Below are positions 36,090 through 41,071 of a DNA stretch of 41,071 nt, one piece after another. The stretch is from UBA11891 sp049890035 (GTDB lineage Bacteria > Bacteroidota > Bacteroidia > Flavobacteriales > Flavobacteriaceae). The notes beneath the pieces are model-generated. The model did no database searches. It saw only the letters and a list, made by a program, of their open reading frames with translations, and had not been told where the DNA came from. The DNA lies in assembly GCA_049890035.1 (NCBI GenBank), contig JBMHCG010000017.1, forward strand, positions 1 through 41,071. Reading direction: 5' to 3'. Both the position numbers and the translations under genes were made by a program. Within the stretch, counting starts at the first letter, position 1. Each line of letters begins with the position of its first letter.

Positions 36090-36602
36090 TTAAGATTCCT
36101 TTTGAATCTCAAAAGAAATCAAATGAGCCTTATAGCTTTTCATCCGTTGGTAGGCATTGCTGTCAATACTCAAAACAACAACCATCATTCCTATCGTGGC
36201 AATGCTAACAGCCCGCCAGATTGGCTGACTGGAAAAAAAAAGGAGCAATGCAAAACAAACAATGATCAATGGAATGGCTTTAAATACGATACGTTCGTAT
36301 TCAATTATAGTTCGTTCTGCTCGAACGAGTTCGGATGCAACAAGAGTCGATAGATTCTCTGGGGCTACTTTTTCAAAGGCGTCCAATCTTTTGTAATTGG
36401 TGTATACCAAACCTGAACCAACAAGAACAAGCAAAACCCCACAAACAAGTAGTGGGTAAAGATACGCTTTGGCCATTTCAGTTTTCCCTAATTGCCAAAA
36501 CCCAATGGCTCCAATGAGAAATAGTATACCAAAAAGGATAAAAAATTTTGATGAATAAATTTCATCTTTTGCCCACTCGATAGCTATTTTTAATATTTCC
36601 AT
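36090..36602 (-). CDS. Membrane protein, unknown function
   Basis: A 170-residue protein with four hydrophobic segments (about residues 20-38, 49-68, 109-125 and 130-147) arranged as two hairpins, separated by a charged cytosolic loop (YKRLDAFEKVAPENLSTLV...RAERTIIEYE). The C-terminus is soluble. The ATG at 36602 (MEILKIAIEW) is preferred over the in-frame TTG at 36611. I do not recognise a characterised family, but the length, composition and clean topology support a real gene. Confidence 0.7.
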   Translation of the reverse strand: MEILKIAIEWAKDEIYSSKFFILFGILFLIGAIGFWQLGKTEMAKAYLYPLLVCGVLLVLVGSGLVYTNYKRLDAFEKVAPENLSTLVASELVRAERTIIEYERIVFKAIPLIIVCFALLLFFSSQPIWRAVSIATIGMMVVVLSIDSNAYQRMKSYKAHLISFEIQKES

Positions 36603-36817
36603 TACATACAATTGAATCTAAATATACACATACTAAAACGGTTTCAGCGTATTGAAAAATTATACGGTATTTGTAGGGACACTACTCCCATTGAATCCAT
36701 CGTAACTTTGGAGGTTCAGCGGGCGTTTCTAAGACAAAAATTCTTCTTTTCGATTCCCTTTGAATAAGGACAAGCACGCAATCCTTTCTTTCATATGTGT
36801 CAGAAAAAGAAAACAGC

Positions 36818-36837
36818 ACCCAGCTTCTTGTCTGGGT
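36818..36837 (-). terminator. Terminator after the TrpF-like/small membrane protein pair
   Basis: ACCCAG (36818-36823) pairs with CTGGGT (36832-36837), extended by A-T pairs; on the minus strand it is followed after a few bases by TTTTCTTTTT. It is 25 bases past the stop of the small membrane protein gene. Confidence 0.6.
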
Positions 36838-36861
36838 TTTGTTTAAAACGTTTCATAAAGA

Positions 36862-37032
36862 TTATTTAGTGAATTTGTATAAAATGATTGACATTAAAAA
36901 AGCCATGCCAAAAAAGGCACTTATGAGCAACAATGTGGGGGCTCCCATAAGATGAAATACTTTAAAAACGATGCTTAATAAAAAACTACATCCAGCAACA
37001 ATCCCATTAAAATGCATTATTTTTTTCTTCAC
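36862..37032 (-). CDS. Small membrane protein, 56 residues, after the TrpF-like gene
   Basis: A short gene starting GTG (MKKKIMHFNGIVAGCSFL) with two hydrophobic segments, about 8-22 and 29-50, and a basic C-terminus ILYKFTK. An internal ATG at 37017 is the alternative start, but the GTG start supplies a proper basic N-terminus and lies only 18 bases after the TrpF-like stop. The motif FKVFHLMGAPTLLL loosely resembles membrane segments of GldL-like Flavobacteria proteins; this is a hint only. A terminator follows, so the two genes form a transcription unit. Confidence 0.6.
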   Translation of the reverse strand: MKKKIMHFNGIVAGCSFLLSIVFKVFHLMGAPTLLLISAFFGMAFLMSIILYKFTK

Positions 37033-37050
37033 TGTCTCTTACTTAAAATT

Positions 37051-37716
37051 TTATGCACCATGTATAGCAGCAAAAAAAGCCTTTAGTTTTGAACCATCCA
37101 AATGTCCGTCCGTTCGGACGCCGCTGCACAAATCCACCCCAAAAGGTTGAACACTTGCAATGGCTTCCTGAATGTTTTGGGCATTCAAACCACCTGCCAA
37201 AAACAAAGGAATCGAAATTTGCTCTCGGATGGTTTTACTCCATTCCCAATTGTGGACTCTTCCCGTTCCACCCAGTTCTTTTACGGTTCTGTTGGGATCC
37301 CCACTATCTAGTAACAAGGCATCGACCTGCTTTGAAACACGAATGGCGTCTTCTATAGATTTTTCATTCCTCACATGAATGACTTGAACCAGCTTAATAC
37401 CGGGCAAAACCACTCGTATTTCATCATATTGATCCGCATCTACGGCATCTACCATCTGAATCGTATTGATATGAACTTGCTGTTGGTGTTCAGCGATCCG
37501 ACTGGCATACGTTTCGCTTGTTAACAAAAAAGGGGTTACTGGCGGTGGGATATTTGCTGCGATTTCTTTGATTAGGGCATTGCTGATGATACCCGGACCA
37601 CTAGGCATCGGCCCCACCAACCCCAGAGCATCGGCTCCGTCTTCCATAGCCATTTGTGCCTCTTCAATACTACTAATACAACATACTTTAATTCTAGGTG
37701 TTAGGGTGCCCTTCAT
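37051..37716 (-). CDS. TrpF-like (phosphoribosylanthranilate isomerase family) protein
   Basis: A 221-residue TIM-barrel protein related to TrpF, which isomerises phosphoribosylanthranilate in tryptophan synthesis. The catalytic cysteine is in KVCCIS (Cys12; the usual Gly after it is Cys13) and the catalytic Asp in LLLDSGD (Asp137). Phosphate-binding loops IPLFLAGGLNAQNI and DLCSGVRTDGHLDGSKL are present. Instead of the usual SPR loop it has MPSGPGII (37-44), and no other trp gene is nearby. It may be a paralogue with a different substrate rather than the biosynthetic TrpF. It is followed by a small membrane protein gene. Confidence 0.8.
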   Translation of the reverse strand: MKGTLTPRIKVCCISSIEEAQMAMEDGADALGLVGPMPSGPGIISNALIKEIAANIPPPVTPFLLTSETYASRIAEHQQQVHINTIQMVDAVDADQYDEIRVVLPGIKLVQVIHVRNEKSIEDAIRVSKQVDALLLDSGDPNRTVKELGGTGRVHNWEWSKTIREQISIPLFLAGGLNAQNIQEAIASVQPFGVDLCSGVRTDGHLDGSKLKAFFAAIHGA

Positions 37717-38192
37717 AACTTCATTGGATGTGTAAATGGTAGGGTTTCAATATAAGGGATTTCAATGGCACCTATTTTAAGTTGCCGCAACAATAAAAGG
37801 TATGTTTCGGTTGGAAAACGACACTTTTTTAATTAAGGTTTATAAACCCCACCGAAAGGAATTTTCGGTGGGGTTACATAATCAAACGTAAATGAATTAG
37901 TTTATGCTATTCTTTTAAAAATAATTAATTAATCTCATTAACAGAAAGTATACGCATATAGATGTCTTATAGTACTATAATCAAATCATATAAATAAAGA
38001 TTTACCTTGTAATAGGGATAATATCGCTATCTAACCGATTCTTTTTAACGCCACCCCTTTCTTTTTAATTTATTCCCGCAAGCCCTACACACTTCCATAC
38101 CCCATGGAACCCCATGGAAAACCTCCTGAAAAAAAAATTTCAATAAGAATCTCTCGGTAAGAGAAAAAACTATAGGATACATCCTGAAGGAC
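37717..38192. other. Intergenic DNA with one strong hairpin
   Basis: No credible gene in about 475 bases. The only clear structure is the 13-bp hairpin at 37845-37875. A minus-strand frame running through here (38045-38371) crosses small RNA copy B and lacks any family motif. Confidence 0.5.
37845..37875. terminator. Perfect 13-bp hairpin (AACCCCACCGAAA / TTTCGGTGGGGTT)
   Basis: A perfect stem with a five-base loop. There is no strong T-run on either strand, only TTTATAA on the minus strand, so it may be a weak terminator for transcripts from the short-RNA region or a structural RNA element. It lies about 130 bases upstream of the TrpF-like start. Confidence 0.5.
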
Positions 38193-38263
38193 AAAAAAAC
38201 CGCTGGATATTGAGTCCAGCGGTTCCTAACCATAAACCAATTCTTAATGAAAAGAAGAACTAG
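38193..38263 (-). ncRNA. Small RNA-like unit, copy B
   Basis: A minus-strand unit of about 71 bases with the same plan as copy A: the 15-mer AATTGGTTTATGGTT (38228-38242), AGGAACCG, then the hairpin CCGCTGGA/TCCAGCGG and seven T (38193-38199). The 24 bases covering the 15-mer and the start of the stem are identical to copy A, while the hairpin loop and 5' part differ: conserved core, compensated stem. It has its own perfect promoter. Confidence 0.65.
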
Positions 38264-38268
38264 CAATA

Positions 38269-38298
38269 CAAAATTATAAAATATGACACTTTGTGCAA
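38269..38298 (-). promoter_or_regulatory. Promoter of small RNA copy B
   Basis: On the minus strand TTG (38296-38298), 19 bases, TAATTTTG (38269-38276): a perfect consensus Bacteroidota promoter. Transcription would start about 6 bases downstream, in the GCTAGTTCTTC region. Confidence 0.65.
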
Positions 38299-38421
38299 TT
38301 AAAGAAGTGTTAAAAAAATACAAAACCGACTCGGCTTTACCTTTTGGATTCAAACCAGATAGTAAAATCATTTGACGGTATTCTGCATATAGCCTTTCGT
38401 TGCAACGAAAAAGTTTGTATC

Positions 38422-38470
38422 AAAAAACCGCTAGATAAAACAGCTAGCGGTTTTTAACCATAAACCCATT
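38422..38470 (-). ncRNA. Small RNA-like unit, copy C (diverged)
   Basis: The 15-mer occurs with one change (AATGGGTTTATGGTT, 38456-38470), immediately followed by a perfect 12-bp hairpin (AAAAACCGCTAG/CTAGCGGTTTTT) and T6. Upstream only a -7-like TAACTTTA (38495-38502) is found, without a proper TTG, so this copy may be silent or weak. Confidence 0.45.
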
Positions 38471-38502
38471 CAAAATATGGGACTAAATTTTTAGTAAAGT
38501 TA

Positions 38503-38761
38503 CAATGCTTAATTACCAGACTGTGTAACATAGGTTGCATGAGTTAGAATAAATGTAACGATCCTAAGAACTTGCTCACCTACTAAAAACTACTGGGATA
38601 GAAAAAGAAGGCATCGCAACAGAGTAATGGGCTGAGAACATTACCAACCAGCACACAACCCAAACAGGACTGGATTGTTTCTGTGATCACAACTTCACTT
38701 TTCAGTGCGGTTGGATACGATTCAATTGGGTGCACGCAGCGTACAAAGGACGAATCTGGTT
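38503..38761. other. Intergenic DNA, nothing recognised
   Basis: About 260 bases between copy C and the secreted protein gene. A plus-strand frame in 38640-38790 has a coding-like stretch (LDCFCDHNFTFQ) but no start or family; I do not call it. Confidence 0.35.
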
Positions 38762-39160
38762 TTACGGTTTTAAATTCTTGTTGACAAGAAAATATTTCGT
38801 TATAAATCCACCGTTACTATTTTTATCCATCCTGAGGTTTCCACTCCCAAGTTGTACTGGCATGATAGCTACAGTATGCAGTTCATAACCGAATTTTAGA
38901 AAGAAGTTTAAAACAGAAATTTTCGAATTAAACTTAACCCGTTTGTTCCCGTCTTTAATACTAACCTCATTCTTAAATGTAAAATATTTGGTTTCTTGTC
39001 CAAAGTCAATATCCACATTGACTTTATCAGATAACAAACGATCGGTTACTGATACCTCTATATAAGGGGATTGTATATCCCTTATATCTTGTTCTCCAAC
39101 GAATTGAGCGTGTAATCCATACATACCCATCAGCGTCAATAGGGCGACAATTTTTTTCAT
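38762..39160 (-). CDS. Secreted protein of unknown function, 132 residues
   Basis: MKKIVALLTLMGMYGLHA is a classical signal peptide, cut before Gln19. The mature part of about 114 residues (PYIEVSVTDRLLSDKVNVD ... YFLVNKNLKP) looks like a small beta-rich domain with no cysteines. No family recognised. The start is the ATG at 39160, giving a normal signal peptide; the longer frame to 39280 would run through its promoter. A perfect promoter lies 25 bases upstream. Confidence 0.75.
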   Translation of the reverse strand: MKKIVALLTLMGMYGLHAQFVGEQDIRDIQSPYIEVSVTDRLLSDKVNVDIDFGQETKYFTFKNEVSIKDGNKRVKFNSKISVLNFFLKFGYELHTVAIMPVQLGSGNLRMDKNSNGGFITKYFLVNKNLKP

Positions 39161-39173
39161 GCTTTTTATAGTT

Positions 39174-39416
39174 TCAATTAGAATCAAATATAAACCTACA
39201 GCGAATCCCCAACAATGATAATGAAAAAAGATTGTAGGTGAGTAGAATTGAATGCCCAACTCGCAATTCTTCAAGGGCACCCTGTGTTTTCTTTATTCTA
39301 AACAAAGAAAAAACACATTCTACACCTACCTGTAACTCTTTGCAGGCATCTTCAAAAGCAACTCTGAAGCCACCTATACCACAAAAAAGATCTATGAATT
39401 TTAAATCTTTTGACAT
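39174..39416 (-). pseudogene. Truncated C5 cytosine DNA methyltransferase (N-terminus only)
   Basis: The frame opens MSKDLKFIDLFCGIGGFR, which is motif I (SAM-binding FxGxGG) of a C5 cytosine methyltransferase, and stays family-like to about ECVFS (residue 36, near 39309). There the usual SSEID motif II is lost and unrelated sequence follows to a stop. Motif IV with the catalytic PCQ cysteine, and everything after it, is missing, so the product cannot methylate DNA. It is probably what remains of a restriction-modification or solitary methyltransferase gene deleted during rearrangement at this island edge. Confidence 0.75.
39185..39215 (-). promoter_or_regulatory. Promoter of the secreted protein gene
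   Basis: On the minus strand TTG (39213-39215), exactly 20 bases, TATATTTG (39185-39192): full consensus, about 25 bases upstream of the ATG at 39160. This promoter lies inside the 3' part of the frame that carries the methyltransferase remnant. Confidence 0.7.
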
Positions 39417-39560
39417 ATCGTAAATCTATTAATATGTTTGAAATGTTTACTAATAGTATTGTTAATTTAATAAACATAAAACTGTTAAAATGAAAGTAAA
39501 TAGTTGAGTATACCAAATAAGCTGTTATTTACTCAAAGCACCGTGAAATGATACCGTAAT
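39417..39560. other. Spacer between methyltransferase remnant and tRNA-Thr terminator
   Basis: AT-rich DNA of about 145 bases containing the presumed promoter region of the lost methyltransferase gene. No consensus promoter or ORF that I would defend. Confidence 0.35.
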
Positions 39561-39588
39561 AAAAAAGGCTCACCTTACGGAAAGCCTT
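39561..39588 (-). terminator. Terminator downstream of the tRNA-Thr fragment
   Basis: AAGGCT (39565-39570) pairs with AGCCTT (39583-39588), followed on the minus strand by a run of six T. It is 12 bases beyond the tRNA 3' end, i.e. the original terminator of the tRNA-Thr gene, showing that the left flank is native chromosome. Confidence 0.7.
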
Positions 39589-39599
39589 ATTATCATTAG

Positions 39600-39642
39600 A
39601 GCCAACGAGGAGATTTGAACTCCCGACCTCTTCCTTACCAAG
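39600..39642 (-). other. tRNA-Thr(GGT) 3' fragment: left attachment site of an integrated element
   Basis: Read on the minus strand the sequence runs from the anticodon loop (TTGGTAA, anticodon GGT) through GGAAGAGGTCGGG, the T arm (GTTCAAATC) and the acceptor CGTTGGC with discriminator T. The 5' half (acceptor GCCAACG, D arm, 5' anticodon stem) is absent; beyond 39642 the sequence is unrelated. Because the tRNA is on the minus strand, its missing 5' half should lie to the right, at the far end of the element, where an intact tRNA is expected. With an integrase 150 bases away, this is best read as the att core, about 40 bases. Confidence 0.8.
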
Positions 39643-39692
39643 TAAGCGGTTACCTATAATATACGAAAAATATTTAACATCAATACCCATAA

Positions 39693-39708
39693 ACACTGGG
39701 AACAGTGT
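39693..39708. repeat. Small palindrome ACACTG-GGAA-CAGTGT in the integrase leader
   Basis: A 6-bp perfect inverted repeat with a four-base spacer between the attachment core and the integrase promoter; a possible protein-binding site. Confidence 0.35.
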
Positions 39709-39725
39709 ATTATGCATATAATATT

Positions 39726-39755
39726 TTGCAGTCCCCTACAAGTCCCCTATATTTG
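39726..39755 (+). promoter_or_regulatory. Integrase promoter containing a tandem repeat
   Basis: TTG (39726-39728), 19 bases, TATATTTG (39748-39755): a full consensus Bacteroidota promoter 36 bases upstream of the integrase ATG. The spacer holds two copies of AGTCCCCTA (39730-39738 and 39741-39749), 11 bases apart, so a protein bound there would lie on one DNA face and block the promoter. Confidence 0.65.
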
Positions 39756-39791
39756 TAATACAATACAAATTAGGAAAAGGTTTACATTATT

Positions 39792-41071
39792 ATGCATAAG
39801 CAAAAGTCACATAACATCTGGCTAGGAGTTAACACCAAACCAGCAAGAGAGACTGACTTAGTTCGAATATCCCTATTTTATAAGTTTGGAGGCACAGGAA
39901 AGAAAAGGAAAAGGTCTACTGATATTCGAATGCCTTTTAATATTTGGGATTCTTCAACTAAAGATATTTCAAGGAAAGCAAAGAGCAGGAGCGATTTGAA
40001 GGCTCAGGTCGAAGAAGTAAACCGAATGCAGCTCGCTATCAGGGAATGTATCATCAAAATGAACAAGGGCTTGATGACATATACCAGTGCCTTTGACCTG
40101 ATTGAAGGTAAGAATACAGATGGCACTGTTGCAACATGGCTAAAGCACACAAAGAAGGTAACCGAAAGGAACAAGAGCATCTACAATGACCGCTTGGATG
40201 GCGTTAAAAAGCACGTTCTCGCAGCTGGCAGAGAAGACCTCCACCCTATTAAATTTAGCCACCTACAAGACCCACAGGCTATTGAATCTATTGCCGCAAT
40301 ATTACGAGATGCTCCTACCCTTGGGAATGGTGCTATTGATTATTTGAATTTCCTAGACAGGGTGACCAGAGATGCCGATTTACAAATCCAAGAGCCATTC
40401 AAACGAGGTAAACTGATTCCATCACCAATAGAGACAGAAATCAAAATTGTCACTAAAATGGATATTCTCCTAGGCTTCAATAAAATCAAAACCCTACAGG
40501 ACTATATGGCAGTCAACTTTTGGTTGCTGCAATTCTGCCTGAGAGGATTAGATGGTCAGGATGTCGCAAATATTTCAGAGGATATGTTGGTGTCAGAGGC
40601 AAAAGACAATTACCTCTGCCCCTATTTACCAGATGCCAAGTTGGATGATATGTGGACAGGGCATCTATCAGATAAGGCATGGATTAAGCTTAAAAGGGGT
40701 AAGGCAGCTAGAAACAAGGATTTTCTCATTCTATTCAACCTCTTCCCTACTCATTTCCTCCATAGGTCACTCAAGGAGATACTACAGCGAACTCATCCAG
40801 AATATGCTTATGAAGGCAAAGACAGGCTGAGACTCTTCAAATTCACTACTAAGAACAAGGACTGGAGCGTTAATGTAGAAGGCAATAAGCAATGGGTGGC
40901 ATTAAGAGACACTATATCAAAAAAGTGTACCAAGATATTAGGAGGAGGTATTAAATCTGTTAGGCATTCATTTGATGCTCCTGCCAATCAGTTTCTGAGA
41001 CTTTCTGACGCTGAACAAGGAGAACTACTTGGACACAAAGGCAAGAAAGGTGTAATTAAGCATTATCAAAC
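39792..41071 (+). CDS. Tyrosine recombinase / integrase (3' end beyond window)
   Basis: At least 426 residues, open to the window end. The N-terminus (SHNIWLGVNTKPARETDLVR ... KRSTDIRMPFNIWDSSTKD) resembles the arm-binding domain of Bacteroidota phage/ICE-type integrases. A SAM-like core-binding domain follows (about 110-200). Catalytic residues: Arg251 in CLRGLDGQDV (box I), Arg391-His392 in KSVRHSFDAPANQ (box II), His415 in LLGHKG and the nucleophile Tyr425 in KHYQ, ten residues after that His. The first His of the usual HxxR is Lys388 here, an unusual but tolerated position in the family. The sequence stops just after the nucleophile, so nearly the whole catalytic domain is present. Confidence 0.9.
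   Translation, partial: MHKQKSHNIWLGVNTKPARETDLVRISLFYKFGGTGKKRKRSTDIRMPFNIWDSSTKDISRKAKSRSDLKAQVEEVNRMQLAIRECIIKMNKGLMTYTSAFDLIEGKNTDGTVATWLKHTKKVTERNKSIYNDRLDGVKKHVLAAGREDLHPIKFSHLQDPQAIESIAAILRDAPTLGNGAIDYLNFLDRVTRDADLQIQEPFKRGKLIPSPIETEIKIVTKMDILLGFNKIKTLQDYMAVNFWLLQFCLRGLDGQDVANISEDMLVSEAKDNYLCPYLPDAKLDDMWTGHLSDKAWIKLKRGKAARNKDFLILFNLFPTHFLHRSLKEILQRTHPEYAYEGKDRLRLFKFTTKNKDWSVNVEGNKQWVALRDTISKKCTKILGGGIKSVRHSFDAPANQFLRLSDAEQGELLGHKGKKGVIKHYQ

Larger units (their letters stand above)
39643..41071 (+). mobile_element. Left end of an integrative element (continues beyond the window)
   Basis: Starts at the tRNA-Thr attachment fragment and holds the integrase gene with its promoter. Only the integrase is visible, so whether it is a prophage, an integrative conjugative element or a genomic island cannot be decided. 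Confidence 0.75.

Noticed and set aside
38045..38371. A 108-codon minus-strand frame ending with a CxxC-containing tail (MEVCRACGNKLKRKGWR)
   Set aside because: It runs straight through small RNA copy B and its promoter, has no family motif beyond one short CxxC, and its composition reflects the hairpin sequence; I consider it chance.
33507..38470. Repeated hairpins as a possible CRISPR array
   Set aside because: Only three or four copies, kilobases apart, of differing hairpin sequence, with promoters and T-runs; no regular spacers and no cas genes.
39600..39642. A complete tRNA-Thr gene
   Set aside because: The acceptor 5' strand, D arm and 5' anticodon stem are missing to the right of 39642, so only the 3' half is present.
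40552..40830. A 92-codon plus-strand frame inside the integrase gene
   Set aside because: It is a shadow in another phase of the integrase coding sequence, which is continuous from 39792 to the window end.

Overview
The window looks like a chromosomal segment of a Flavobacteriia/Flavobacteriaceae-type member of the Bacteroidota. Evidence: AT-rich DNA; the conserved Bacteroidota gene order tuf - tRNA-Trp - secE - nusG - rplK - rplA - rplJ - rplL - rpoB - rpoC - DUF3467; weak or absent Shine-Dalgarno sequences; and several promoters matching the Bacteroidota consensus (TTG, about 19-20 bases, TAnnTTTG). Everything here is read by eye, with family names from recognised motifs and no database search.

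Layout. (1) 46-15124: housekeeping and envelope genes. These are a TetR-like protein plus ABC1/UbiB kinase, htpG, a lipoprotein 5'-nucleotidase, a four-gene + strand cluster (two small membrane proteins, a methyltransferase, an AlkB-like dioxygenase), an S1/P1 nuclease, a DUF5916 outer-membrane-type protein, a DUF4369 lipoprotein, a tightly packed idi-queD-peroxiredoxin operon, and prfC. (2) 14822-27717: the transcription/translation super-operon on the minus strand, running from tuf down to DUF3467, with an attenuator-like hairpin between rplL and rpoB and a hairpin between tuf and tRNA-Trp. (3) 27955-32436: aconitase, then a GT2 plus ArnT/PMT-like glycosyltransferase pair. (4) 32437-39160: a gene-poor stretch of short genes. 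It holds a Dabb protein, a thioesterase, a TrpF-like protein, small lipoproteins (one with a Kazal domain), several small membrane proteins shorter than usual ORF cut-offs, and a decayed coding stretch. It also holds a repeated small-RNA-like unit (conserved 15-mer, rho-independent hairpin, and in two of three copies a consensus promoter). (5) 39174-41071: the left boundary of an integrated element. A 3' fragment of a tRNA-Thr gene with its terminator is followed by a tyrosine-recombinase gene that runs off the window. A truncated C5 DNA methyltransferase remnant lies just outside.

The most interesting material is not protein coding: the short-RNA family in region 4 and the tRNA-Thr attachment boundary, with a tandem-repeat operator-like sequence inside the integrase promoter. 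I saw no CRISPR array, rRNA, intact transposase or complete defence system. The only defence-related trace is the methyltransferase fragment; the interior of the mobile element lies beyond the window.
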